Origin: Verrucomicrobiales bacterium
GTDB taxonomy: Bacteria > Verrucomicrobiota > Verrucomicrobiia > Limisphaerales > J093
Direction: 5' to 3'
Length of the DNA: 64,000 bases
Assembly: GCA_024233305.1 (NCBI GenBank)
Contig: JACKPV010000023.1
Span: 558,001-622,000 of the forward strand
In this document: piece after piece, positions 44,231-52,993 of the stretch
Layout of the letters: each line of letters starts with the position of its first letter
Numbering within the stretch: the stretch's first letter is position 1
The notes under the pieces: model-generated
What the model saw: only the letters and a program-made list of their open reading frames with translations
Told to the model about the DNA's origin: nothing
The model's database searches: none
Program-made: the position numbers and the translations under genes

Positions 44231-45976
44231 TTACTCGGGGTCGGACAGGCGGCGGATCGAAACGAAGAACGCCCCACGGGAGCGCCCCTCCGCCGCATTC
44301 GTGAACCAGGTCTGCAACCGGCCCGGGCCGGCCCGCAGGTTCAATGTCAACGTGACGCTCGTCGCGCCCTCGGGAATGGCGGTTTCCGCCTCGACCTCGT
44401 CGACCTGGACCCGTGCCCGGTCGGCCTGGATCGGGAAGGCGGCCTCGCGCGGTTGCTGGCGCAGGGTGAACTCGTACCGTCCCGGACGCGTCACCAGCAC
44501 GACCCAGTAACCGTTCGCCCACGGCGCGGCCCGGATCATCCCCTGATGCCACGGCACCTGGTCGCTGTGCCAGTCGTGGCAGGTGAGATCGACCGGATCC
44601 GCGGCTTCCGCCCCGAGCGCGAGGTGCCCGTAATCATCGAACGAGGGTTCAAGGGTCGCCCACCAAGCTTCGTAGGCTTCACGCAAGCGGGTCACGACCT
44701 CCGGATGCTCCGCCGCGACGTCCCGTTGTTGCCCGGGGTCGTCCGGCAGATCGTAAAGCTCCTTCCCGTCGATCAGCCGCCAACGGTCCGTCATGGCCGC
44801 GCTTCGCACCCACTTGGGCGGAATCTCCTGCCGCTGGACGTGCGCGAACAAGGTGCGCTCCGGCCAGTCCGCCGGGTTTCCCCGCAGGAGAGGCGCCAGG
44901 CTCACGCCGTCCAGGGCAACGCGCGCGGGAATCTCGAGCCCGCAAAGTTCGGCCAGCGTCGGCAGCACGTCGAAATGCGCCGCCAACCGGTGCTCGTCGC
45001 GTCCCCCCCCGATGCCTCCCGCCGGCCAGCGCACGAAGAACGGCACGCGGTGTCCGCCGTCGTACTGGGATCCCTTCTGCCCGCGCATGCCGGCGTTGAA
45101 GCCGCTCCACGACCCGGTCTCATTGCGGCGTGGCGCGGCGCCCTCCGCCGTGCCGTTGTCGGTCATGAAGATCAGGATCGTGTTCTGTTCGAGTTCGAGT
45201 TGGCGGAGCCAGGCGCGCAGTCGGCCCACGTTCTCGTCGAGGTTTTCGATCATGCCGTAGAAGTTCGCCATCGTCGGCGCCACCCCGGCCTCGCGATATC
45301 GCCGGCTGTATTCGTCCGCCACGTTGTAGGGACCGTGGGCCACGTTGGTCGGCAGGTAGACGAAGAACGGGCGGTCCCGGTTGGTCTCGATGAAGGCCTG
45401 CGCCGCCTCGAAGAAAACGTCGGTACAATAGCCTTGCTGCCGTTCCGTCCGGCCATTGTGGAAATAGGTGTCGTCGAAGTAGTCGTTCCCCCAGAAGTCC
45501 GGCGTCTGCGTGATCCCGCCTCCTCCGAGCACGAGGGTCTCGTCAAACCCCCGGTCCTGCGGGCGCATCGGGTAGTTGTCTCCCAGGTGCCATTTGCCAA
45601 AAACCGCCGTGCGATAACCCGCCCGCCGGAACACATCCCCCATCGTGACCTCTCCGGAGAACAACAACGACCGGCCCATGATCGTGTGCCAGCAACCGGT
45701 CCGGGTCGAGTAACGCCCGGTCATCAGCGCCGAACGCGTCGGGGAACACGTCGGATCGACGTGGAAATTCGTGAGCCGGACGCTCTCGCCGTGAAGGGTG
45801 TCCAGGTGGGGCGTCCGGATCACCCCGTTGCCGTGGCAACGCAGGTCGCCGTAGCCCTGGTCGTCGCTCATGATCAGGACGACATTCGGACGGTCGGCCG
45901 CCAATGCCTCCGGCACGGACGGGAGCACGACGAGGGCGGCGCTCAGGAGGTTGTTAAGGAGTTTGATCCGTTTCAT
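44231..45976 (-). CDS. Secreted arylsulfatase (type I, CSPTR motif)
   Basis: A 581-residue arylsulfatase with signal peptide 'LLSAALVVLPSVPEALAADR'. Key parts are 'NVVLIMSDDQGYGDLRCHGN' (metal-binding Asp pair), the formylglycine site Cys77 in 'DPTCSPTRSALMTGR' (Thr replaces the commoner Ser), 'FGKWHLGDNYPMRPQDRGFD' and 'TILIFMTDNGTAEG'. An additional C-terminal beta domain of about 110 residues ('APWANGYWVVLVTRPGRYEF ... FFVSIRRLSDPE') follows the catalytic core, as in several arylsulfatase A-like enzymes. The ATG at 45974-45976 (MKRIKLL) is chosen for the signal peptide; the frame is open far upstream without sulfatase features. It is the first of two sulfatase genes and is divergent from the esterase fusion, so a shared control region (45977-46182) is likely. 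Confidence 0.93.
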   Translation of the reverse strand: MKRIKLLNNLLSAALVVLPSVPEALAADRPNVVLIMSDDQGYGDLRCHGNGVIRTPHLDTLHGESVRLTNFHVDPTCSPTRSALMTGRYSTRTGCWHTIMGRSLLFSGEVTMGDVFRRAGYRTAVFGKWHLGDNYPMRPQDRGFDETLVLGGGGITQTPDFWGNDYFDDTYFHNGRTERQQGYCTDVFFEAAQAFIETNRDRPFFVYLPTNVAHGPYNVADEYSRRYREAGVAPTMANFYGMIENLDENVGRLRAWLRQLELEQNTILIFMTDNGTAEGAAPRRNETGSWSGFNAGMRGQKGSQYDGGHRVPFFVRWPAGGIGGGRDEHRLAAHFDVLPTLAELCGLEIPARVALDGVSLAPLLRGNPADWPERTLFAHVQRQEIPPKWVRSAAMTDRWRLIDGKELYDLPDDPGQQRDVAAEHPEVVTRLREAYEAWWATLEPSFDDYGHLALGAEAADPVDLTCHDWHSDQVPWHQGMIRAAPWANGYWVVLVTRPGRYEFTLRQQPREAAFPIQADRARVQVDEVEAETAIPEGATSVTLTLNLRAGPGRLQTWFTNAAEGRSRGAFFVSIRRLSDPE

Positions 45977-46182
45977 GGTGCGGGCTTGTGTCAGGCTGCG
46001 GCGCGAGTCTACCCCGGCCCGGCGGCCGGGGGAACCTCGAAGTGTCCCGAATCCCCCGACGTCGGGTTTGGGAGTCCCGAACGGCTTTGCCGGCAGCGGG
46101 CGGGTCGCGCGACATCGGAGACAGGGATCCGGGGCGAAGTTCCGCTTACGTCCGGCCTGAGTCCGCGGTAAAGATAGCGGGC

Positions 46183-48315
46183 GTGAAAGCCATCCTCCGC
46201 CGGTTACGATCCGGTTCTGCGGGGCCCGTTCCTGGCATCCCGTTAGCGTTCCTCCTTTCAAGCTGTCTGCTGGCGGTGGTTGCCGGCGAGCGCACCCAGC
46301 GTTTTGCCGCCACGTCACCGGGAGAGGCTGCCCAATGGCGGGAGGCGACGCGGGAGGCCCTGTTCCGCCTGATGATGGGCGGTCGCCGGCCGGCCGCTGT
46401 GCCGCTGGATCCGGTGTTGCTGCGGCATGAGCCGGCGGGGGCCGACGGCATCCGGCTCGAAGAACTCTCGATCCAGACCCTGCCGGACCGGCGCGTGCAT
46501 CTCTGGCTGGCACTGCCGTCGGAGGCCCGCGGGCGGGTGGGAGCGGTGCTGGCGCTCCACGGCCACGGCGGGACCGGGGAACAGGTGGTGCGCGGACAGG
46601 GCTTGTATTGGTACGGTCGCGCGCTGGCCCGCCTGGGCTACGTGGTGATCGCGCCGGACATCGGACAGCACATTTTGCAGCACGCGGACTGGAGCCTGAT
46701 GGGCGAACGAACCTGGGACGCCCTCCGCTGTCTGGATTATCTCGAAACCCGGCCGGAGGTGGACGCCGACCGCCTGGCGGTGGCGGGGCTTTCGTTGGGC
46801 GGGGAAACCACGATGTATGTCGCCGCGCTGGATGAACGCATCAAGGCCGCTTGCAGCAGCGGTTGGCTGACGACCGTGGCGAACATGAAGAACGGTCACT
46901 GCCCTTGCTGGGACTTCCCCGGCCTGGAAGCGCACTTTGATTTCGCCGACATCTTCGCGTGCGTGGCGCCGCGGCCGTTGGTGATGGAGATCGGCGAATT
47001 GGAACGGGCGCCCGGCGGGTTTCCGGTCGGGATCGCCCGCGGGGCATTTGCCGAAATTCGGCGGGCCTATGCGGTGAGCGGGGTCGGCAGCAACGCGGAA
47101 CTGGTCGTCCATCCGTCCGGGCATGTCTTCAACGGGGTCCGGTTCTGGGAGATCCTGGGCGATGGGTTGGGCCGGCCGGAGCGGAGGGAGGAGGGTGATC
47201 CGAAATCCGAGAGTGCCGAAGTCCGGTTTCTCGCGGATGCCGCCCGGCGTCTGCTGGAAGGGTGCCAGGTTCCCGGTGTGGGTGGGCATCCGTTCTACAC
47301 CCCCGACGGCAAGGGCAATTACCGCGCGCTATGGACGCGGGATTTCACCTACATGGTCGAGAACGCCGGCGACCTCATCCCTGAGGCGGACGTCGAAGCC
47401 TGCATTCAGGCCCTCGTGGCCGGCATCCGGGAGGATGGCGCCGCGCCGGATCGCGTGCGTCCGGAAGGCGTGGCGGTTTACACGGCCGGGGGCGAAGGGC
47501 ATCCTATTGGCGAACCGAACATCGACAACGCGCAGTTCCTCGCCATCGCCGTGGACACACACTTGCGACGCGTCGACCCGTTCGGCCGCCTGGCGCTCTT
47601 CCGGGCTTGGTCCGGACCGCTGGATCGCGCGATGGACTACATCCCGCGCGGTGGGAGCGGGCTGGTCTACAATGATCCGGCGAAGCCCCATTCACCATAC
47701 GGGTTCACGGATACCATCGGGAAGACGGGCGAACTGCTGTTCGAGTCGTTGCTGTATTGGACAGCCTGCCAACGACTGGCGGATTGGCATGAAGCCTTGG
47801 GCGGGCCGCGGGCGGGCGAGTATCGTCGGCGGGCGGCCCTGATCGAATCGAACCTGGCAACGCTCTGGGACGACGACGCGGGGGCGTTCGTGGCGGCGAC
47901 GGAGGATTGCCGGCAACTCGACATCTGGGGCAACGCCTTCGCGGTCTGGCTGGACTTCCCGCTGGGCGACCGGCGCGAGCGGGTGATCGACTTCCTCGTC
48001 TCGCAGCGGGAACGATTCCTCTGGCGCGGCCAGGTGCGGCATTTGCTGGCGGGCGAACACTGGGAACGGTTGCTGGTGCCCATCGCGCCGGAGCGCTATC
48101 AAAACGGGGCCTACTGGGCGACCGCCTCCGGCTGGATGATGTGGGCCCTCGCGCAACGGGACGAGCACCTCGCGCGCGACCTTTGGGACGAGTTGATTCA
48201 GGACTTCCGCGAACGCGGGATCTTCGAGTGCATCAACGAAGGCTACACGCAGCTCGACAGCTATGTGGTGAGCGCGACCAATCCCCTGGCGGCCGCGCGA
48301 CGCCTCGGGTTTTGA
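46183..48315 (+). CDS. Secreted alpha/beta-hydrolase fused to six-hairpin glycosidase-like domain
   Basis: About 710 residues from the GTG at 46183, which places a signal peptide at 'IPLAFLLSSCLLAVVAGE'; the frame is open back to 45988, so the start is uncertain. The first half is an alpha/beta-hydrolase of the acetyl-xylan-esterase/dienelactone type: 'GAVLALHGHGGTGEQVV' (oxyanion region), nucleophile Ser in 'LAVAGLSLGGETTMY', 'CVAPRPLVMEIGELE' and catalytic His in 'VVHPSGHVFNG'. The second half (from about residue 365) resembles six-hairpin (alpha/alpha)6 glycosidases: 'NYRALWTRDFTYMVENAGDL', 'EPNIDNAQFLAIAVDTHLRR', 'QNGAYWATASGWMMWALAQR'. It would suit removal of acetyl groups and cleavage of the same polysaccharide. 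It is divergent from the two sulfatases. A palindromic repeat begins 22 bases after the stop. Confidence 0.8.
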   Translation: MKAILRRLRSGSAGPVPGIPLAFLLSSCLLAVVAGERTQRFAATSPGEAAQWREATREALFRLMMGGRRPAAVPLDPVLLRHEPAGADGIRLEELSIQTLPDRRVHLWLALPSEARGRVGAVLALHGHGGTGEQVVRGQGLYWYGRALARLGYVVIAPDIGQHILQHADWSLMGERTWDALRCLDYLETRPEVDADRLAVAGLSLGGETTMYVAALDERIKAACSSGWLTTVANMKNGHCPCWDFPGLEAHFDFADIFACVAPRPLVMEIGELERAPGGFPVGIARGAFAEIRRAYAVSGVGSNAELVVHPSGHVFNGVRFWEILGDGLGRPERREEGDPKSESAEVRFLADAARRLLEGCQVPGVGGHPFYTPDGKGNYRALWTRDFTYMVENAGDLIPEADVEACIQALVAGIREDGAAPDRVRPEGVAVYTAGGEGHPIGEPNIDNAQFLAIAVDTHLRRVDPFGRLALFRAWSGPLDRAMDYIPRGGSGLVYNDPAKPHSPYGFTDTIGKTGELLFESLLYWTACQRLADWHEALGGPRAGEYRRRAALIESNLATLWDDDAGAFVAATEDCRQLDIWGNAFAVWLDFPLGDRRERVIDFLVSQRERFLWRGQVRHLLAGEHWERLLVPIAPERYQNGAYWATASGWMMWALAQRDEHLARDLWDELIQDFRERGIFECINEGYTQLDSYVVSATNPLAAARRLGF

Positions 48316-48337
48316 GGTGCGCATCTCAGCTCTTTCG

Positions 48338-48403
48338 GAGCGCGGAATTCATTCCGCAGCAAGGTTGACTCCCGGCGGGGTCTGCGGAGTGAATTCCGCG
48401 CTC
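48338..48403. repeat. Palindromic repeat, copy A (intron landing site)
   Basis: A 66-bp element with 22-bp inverted arms that differ at one base: GAGCGCGGAATTCATTCCGC.. on the left and ..GCGGAGTGAATTCCGCGCTC on the right, around a GC-rich centre. It follows the esterase stop by 22 bases and could end transcription. Its last four bases (GCTC, 48400-48403) touch the group II intron. The stem-loop at 48384-48399 precedes those four bases. A second copy lies at 54851-54914. Confidence 0.75.
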
Positions 48404-48928
48404 GTGCGCCTGTGAGGGCGTCCATATTGCGAGGTGAAAGTCCTCGTCAGGCGGTTCATTCACCCGCCTGTGACCGAAGGCTACTGCGTCGTGGCAACAC
48501 GGGGTGGAGAGCTGCCGGAGGTGAACCATCGGTCCGTAACGAAGCGAAGTGAGACAACGAAGCCATGTGAACCCGATTCGGCCACGCCGAGCGGCGAGCC
48601 TGCGAGCGCTGTGCGAAGCCCAGGCCATGACCCAAGTGGGAGGACTTCCCTCGGTCGGCACCAGGCGACCGGGTCTTCTGGCTGGCGGTCCCGGCAGAGG
48701 AAGAGTGGATGGAGACAAATGCCCGGACTGGCGCGGTGGGGTGGTTGGGGACGGAACGATGGGAAGCATGGGCGAAGGAAGCAGGGAGACCCGTCGGGGA
48801 ACAGAACGGTGTTCATGGCCGCAAGGTCCGAAGAGCCGCCCGGCGGGAGTCAGAGCGTCCATAGTAGCGAGGAAGCGGGGTAACGCCCGGGGAGCGAAGG
48901 GGCGCAGGGAAGTGGAGACGGAACGACC

Positions 48929-50260
48929 ATGACGAACGACGAACGCCAAGAACGACCGGCGATAGTGTCTGGGGCAACCCAGGCTAAACAAGCCGGAGAG
49001 GTCCGCGCCCCTGGGTGGTGGATCCAACGTTCGGTATGGACGGACCGGATGCTAACGCGGCTCGCCCAAAGCGGGTCGACAACGGTATGGTTCGGACTCT
49101 GGGACAAAGTCTGCGCGCTGCGGAACCTGCAGGCCGCTTTCCACGCGGTATGGCGGAACCGGGGTGCTCCCGGAGTGGATGGACAAACGGTGCAACAGTT
49201 CGACCAACAGGGGACGAGCGAATTGGCCCGCCTGGGGGAAGAATTGCGCACCGGGAGCTACCGCCGCCAACCGGCGCGGCGCGTCTGGATCGGGAAAATG
49301 GGCACGACCGAGAAGCGACCGCTGGGCATCCCGGCGGTGCGGGACCGGACCGTGGAAGCGGCCTTGCGCAATGTTCTGGAGCCGATCTTGGAGCGGGACT
49401 TTGCCGAGTGCAGCTATGGGTTTCGACCGGGACGTGGCTGTCGGGAAGCGGTGGGAAGGGTGGAAGAGTGGATGAGCCAAGGCTACGTCTGGTGCGTGGA
49501 CGCGGACCTCAAGAGCTACTTTGACACCATTCCGCATGAGGGACTGATGGCGTTGGTCAAACAGCGAGTGGTGGATGGCAGGGTCCTGGCGCTGGTGGAA
49601 CAATGCCTGAAGGCCGGCGTGCTGGAAACGCTCAAGGGCTGGCAGCCGACCGAACGCGGGACCCCGCAGGGGGCCGTGATCAGTCCGCTCCTGGCGAACC
49701 TGTATCTCAACCCGTTGGACCAGGAGATGGAACGGCGGGGCTGGGCGATGGTGCGCTATGCGGATGATTTGGTGGTGCTGTGCCGGAGCCGGGAAGCGGC
49801 CGAGACGGTGCTGGACTATCTGCGGGAGTGGACCACGGGAGCGGGGCTGACCCTGCACCCGACCAAGACCCGGATAGTGAACGCCACCGACGAGGGATTC
49901 GATTTCCTGGGCTGGCACTTCCGCGGGGGGAAGAAATGGCCGCGGAAGAAGAGCCGCAAGAAGCTGCCGGAGCGGTTGCGACCGCTGACGCGACGGACCC
50001 ACGGGCGAAGCCTGGGGGAAATCATCGCGAAAGTGAACCCGATCCTGCGGGGTTGGCTCGGCTACTTCCGGGACAGTTACCCGACGGGCCTGAGTGGCCC
50101 GGATGGGTGGCTGCGCCGCCGCTTGCGGGCGCTGCTGCGCAAGCGGGAGAAGCGGCCCGGACACGGGCTGAGTGAAGCCGACAGCCGACGCTGGCCGAAC
50201 CGCTGGTTTGCGGCGCAGGGCTTGTTTAGTCTGGAACATGGCTCGCGCGCTTACAGTTAG
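48929..50260 (+). CDS. ltrA: Group II intron reverse transcriptase/maturase, copy 1
   Basis: A 443-residue intron-encoded protein. Reverse transcriptase blocks are visible: 'NRGAPGVDGQTVQQF', 'RPLGIPAVRDRTVEAALRNV', 'ECSYGFRPGRGCREAV', 'VDADLKSYFDTIPHEGLMAL', 'ERGTPQGAVISPLLANLYLN' and the catalytic YADD (277-280). A maturase (X/GIIM) domain follows from about 335 ('KVNPILRGWLGYFRDSY'). It ends without the D/En domains, so it has no endonuclease, the usual state for class C introns. It binds intron RNA to promote splicing and copies it at the target. Compared with the other two copies it has Ser50, Pro347 and His358; Pro347 is unique to this copy. Confidence 0.95.
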   Translation: MTNDERQERPAIVSGATQAKQAGEVRAPGWWIQRSVWTDRMLTRLAQSGSTTVWFGLWDKVCALRNLQAAFHAVWRNRGAPGVDGQTVQQFDQQGTSELARLGEELRTGSYRRQPARRVWIGKMGTTEKRPLGIPAVRDRTVEAALRNVLEPILERDFAECSYGFRPGRGCREAVGRVEEWMSQGYVWCVDADLKSYFDTIPHEGLMALVKQRVVDGRVLALVEQCLKAGVLETLKGWQPTERGTPQGAVISPLLANLYLNPLDQEMERRGWAMVRYADDLVVLCRSREAAETVLDYLREWTTGAGLTLHPTKTRIVNATDEGFDFLGWHFRGGKKWPRKKSRKKLPERLRPLTRRTHGRSLGEIIAKVNPILRGWLGYFRDSYPTGLSGPDGWLRRRLRALLRKREKRPGHGLSEADSRRWPNRWFAAQGLFSLEHGSRAYS

Positions 50261-50285
50261 TCTCGCCGAGACCCCACTGACCGGA

Positions 50286-50318
50286 GAGCCGTATGCGGGA
50301 AATCCGCCCGTACGGTTC
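50286..50318 (+). ncRNA. Group II intron domain V, copy 1
   Basis: A 33-base hairpin with GAGCC at one end, a GAAA loop in 'GCGGGAAATCCGC' and GGTTC at the other end, the catalytic domain V pattern. Domain VI follows, and the intron ends 41 bases further on. Confidence 0.9.
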
Positions 50319-50443
50319 GGAGGGAGGGGTGGCGCTAATCCCGTCATCCCTACCCCTATCAACTCTTCGGGCCGCACGGAGTCGGAAAACACTGAGATGC
50401 GCACGGTTTTGAGGTCGGTCGAACTGCGGGCTTGCTTCCTGTG

Positions 50444-52810
50444 TCAGCTCCACCGGGCGCGTTGCGCCGGCAGCCAGCGTTCCAAGAGGTCCTGGCAGTT
50501 GATCGCCTTCTCCCGGAGATCCGCGGGCACGTAGAAGTATTGATTCGAGGCCTCGAAGCCGAGGCGTGAGTCGCGGGTTTGCAGGGCGTGGAGCCGGACC
50601 GCGTCGGCCAGTTCTGCGCGAAGCACGGTTTCGAGTTCGTCCAGCAGCGGAGTCGCGACCGCCTTCGATTCCACGCCAGCCAGGGCGTTGCGGGCCACCA
50701 CGAACCGCGCCTGGTGGCCTGTGCTTCGGAAGTGAATTCCCGCCGCTTCCATCACCCGCAGTTCGGCTTCGACGGTGGCCCGCTGCCCGGAGGTCAGACG
50801 TTCCGCCAGGCGCTCGACCTCGGCGCGCAGTCGTTCGCCGGCCTGCGTGAGTCCCTCGGCGACCTTCCTGAACTGCCCGATGAAAACGTCCGCGGGATAC
50901 ACCTGCCGCCAGGCATCGAGGTCGTCGTACGGGAAACCGACCATCGAAGCGCGGTAACCGGTCGGGCGTTCCCAGAGGAGGTTGGCCGGGCCGTATTGCA
51001 TCGGGGCGTTGTAGACCAGGCCGCCGTGGTAGGGGAACTCGCTGAAGGCCTCGCTGCAACGGTTCCAGGCCGCCACCACGGACGGCGCCACAGCGGGACC
51101 GAAGCGACGTTCCGCCACCGCGCGCATCGCCGGTTCCACGGGGTCCGCAGCGGCGTTCGGCGCCTGGGACGCGATTTCGGCGACGACTTCCAGATTGGGG
51201 GATGGGTAGCCGCCGAGGGTCCAACCCAGCATCAAACCGTCCACCCCCTCGGCTTGCAGGTTGGCGGCGTGCCGGGCCACGTTGCGAACGGCCGGGATGT
51301 AGGGCACGGACGAGAGTTCCCAGGTGTTGCCTGCCTGGATCTTGGCGATGACGCGCAGGCCGCGTTCGCGGGCCACCGCCCAGTGACGTCGGGCGCGCGG
51401 TCCCGGGCCGACCGTTGAAATCGAGTATTCGCCCACCGTGGTCCCTATGCCGCCGCGGTTGATGGGGATGCTCCACTCACTGACGCTCATCAGGGAGGCT
51501 TCGGACGGCAACTGCCGGATGGCCTCGGGCGCCCAATCGTCCCGCCAGCCCCAGTCCCACGCGATCAACCGCGAGCGTCCCTCCGCCCGGCGGATGCCGT
51601 CGACGATGCAATGGTTGACCTCCGCGATCACGGTGGCGGGCGGGCGCGAGGCGCAACGCGGGCAGTTGGCGCCGGCATGGTGGGACCAGCAGTTGGTCAG
51701 GTTCTCCGAAGCCGTGATGGTAAAGAACCCGGCGAGGTCGGGCACGGCGCGGACGATGGATGCCACCGCATCGCGCAAGTAATCGCGCACCGCGGGCACG
51801 CTCGTGCACAGCGTCGCGTGGTCCCCCTCGGTCACGCCCCGCAACTCGGGGTGGTCAGCGAAGAAGGCCAGCGGCATGGCGCGGGGTTCGTTCAGGTAGA
51901 GCCAGATGCCCATGCCGTGACGACCGGCGCGTTCGACGAGACGGGCCAGGTTGATGAGCCGTTTCTCGCGTTCCCGGCTCAGCTCGGGATTCCAGGGAAA
52001 GCGGGCCAGTTGATAGAGCACCCCCTGCAACCACACACCGTCGACGCCCGACGCGGCGAGCCGGGCCAGGAAACCGTCAGGAAAAGGATCCGCCTGCGGG
52101 TCCAGCAACGGATCACCGTAAAGGGCGAAGTAGGAATAGCAGTAGCGCGGACTCAGCTTCGAAACCGGCCGGGCGGTGGCTGCCGGTTCCGGTGGCGCAC
52201 TCAACTGCCGCACGAAGTCGAACAAGGGTTCCGCGGGTTCCTGGTCGACAGCAAAAGTGGCCCGCACCTGCCGGGCGATGGTGGCTTCACGCTCGCGGGT
52301 GGCGTCGTCGGAAGGTTGGTATCGCACCGGGGCGCAGGCCGGCTTCAGGTTGCCGAGCTTGATATACAGGAAGTCGTCCTCGCGCAGCGCAAAGGCCAGC
52401 TGGTCGGACGTCCACCCGAGCAGGGCCAGCAACTGGTCGTACGGCAGGAGTTGCCAGTTGCGGCGGATGATCGTGATGGCGCTGCGTCGTTCCTGATCGA
52501 CGCTGACCGGCGCCGGCGCGCGCAACCCCATGGCTCCGCCGAGGTCGCGGATCGCCTGCGGCGTGGCGCCGACCACCGTGGCCAGCCGTTCCAGCGGGAC
52601 GAGATCCCAGTTGCGCCACACGAAGGCGTGGAGGCGCGAAGGGAAATGGGGCAGGGCGACGGGCGCCGGCGCCGAACCGACCGGCAGATCGCCGATGGCC
52701 AGGGACGCTTGGGGGGCATTGGTGGCGGCGGGAAGATTCGGGCCATCCAGCAGGAACGCGCCGGTGGCGAGACCGGTCGTCTGGAGAAAACGACGTCGAG
52801 AAGGGTGCAT
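50444..52810 (-). CDS. Tat-exported TIM-barrel-like protein, function unknown
   Basis: A 788-residue protein from the ATG at 52808-52810, with a twin-arginine signal ('MHPSRRRFLQTTGLATGAFL'). The central part looks like a glycoside-hydrolase-like (beta/alpha)8 fold: 'DGFLARLAASGVDGVWLQGV', 'RLVERAGRHGMGIWLYLNEP', 'LAGFFTITASENLTNCWSHH', 'SRLIAWDWGWRDDWAPEAIR' and 'LQAEGVDGLMLGWTLGGYPS'. A CxxC-like pair occurs in 'GANCPRCASRP'. I do not recognise the family and cannot assign catalytic residues with confidence. The C-terminal 250 residues are helical. The gene stands alone between two group II introns in opposite orientation; intron copy 2 ends 84 bases upstream of its start. A role in polysaccharide metabolism is guessed from the fold and the nearby sulfatases and esterase. 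Confidence 0.75.
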   Translation of the reverse strand: MHPSRRRFLQTTGLATGAFLLDGPNLPAATNAPQASLAIGDLPVGSAPAPVALPHFPSRLHAFVWRNWDLVPLERLATVVGATPQAIRDLGGAMGLRAPAPVSVDQERRSAITIIRRNWQLLPYDQLLALLGWTSDQLAFALREDDFLYIKLGNLKPACAPVRYQPSDDATREREATIARQVRATFAVDQEPAEPLFDFVRQLSAPPEPAATARPVSKLSPRYCYSYFALYGDPLLDPQADPFPDGFLARLAASGVDGVWLQGVLYQLARFPWNPELSREREKRLINLARLVERAGRHGMGIWLYLNEPRAMPLAFFADHPELRGVTEGDHATLCTSVPAVRDYLRDAVASIVRAVPDLAGFFTITASENLTNCWSHHAGANCPRCASRPPATVIAEVNHCIVDGIRRAEGRSRLIAWDWGWRDDWAPEAIRQLPSEASLMSVSEWSIPINRGGIGTTVGEYSISTVGPGPRARRHWAVARERGLRVIAKIQAGNTWELSSVPYIPAVRNVARHAANLQAEGVDGLMLGWTLGGYPSPNLEVVAEIASQAPNAAADPVEPAMRAVAERRFGPAVAPSVVAAWNRCSEAFSEFPYHGGLVYNAPMQYGPANLLWERPTGYRASMVGFPYDDLDAWRQVYPADVFIGQFRKVAEGLTQAGERLRAEVERLAERLTSGQRATVEAELRVMEAAGIHFRSTGHQARFVVARNALAGVESKAVATPLLDELETVLRAELADAVRLHALQTRDSRLGFEASNQYFYVPADLREKAINCQDLLERWLPAQRARWS

Positions 52811-52935
52811 GACCACCGAGCTTCCACGGGCGCGGCGCCGCGTCAAGTTCGGGCAGCCGGTGGACGCACGGCGGCGCGCATCCCGGCTTCTTCGATAGGG
52901 GTAGGGATGACGGGATTAGCGCCACCCCTCCCTCC

Positions 52936-52968
52936 GAACCGTACGGGCGGATTTCCCGCATACGGCTC
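52936..52968 (-). ncRNA. Group II intron domain V, copy 2
   Basis: Identical to domain V of copy 1 (GAGCC..GAAA..GGTTC), at the corresponding intron position on the minus strand. Confidence 0.88.
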
Positions 52969-52993
52969 TCCGGTCAGTGGGGTCTCGGCGAGA

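Larger units (their letters stand above)
48404..50359 (+). mobile_element. Group II intron copy 1 (class IIC-like)
   Basis: A 1956-bp intron. It begins GTGCGCC (group II consensus GUGYG) and ends CCCCTAT. A reverse transcriptase/maturase gene lies inside, with a typical domain V near the 3' end at 50286-50318. Borders were set by comparing three copies: identity begins and ends at exactly these bases, except that the four preceding bases (GCTC) and the first following base (C) are also shared, as expected for exon-binding contacts. The 5' 525 bases should fold as domains I-III. Insertion four bases after a stem-loop and an encoded protein without endonuclease domain fit class IIC. Confidence 0.9.
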
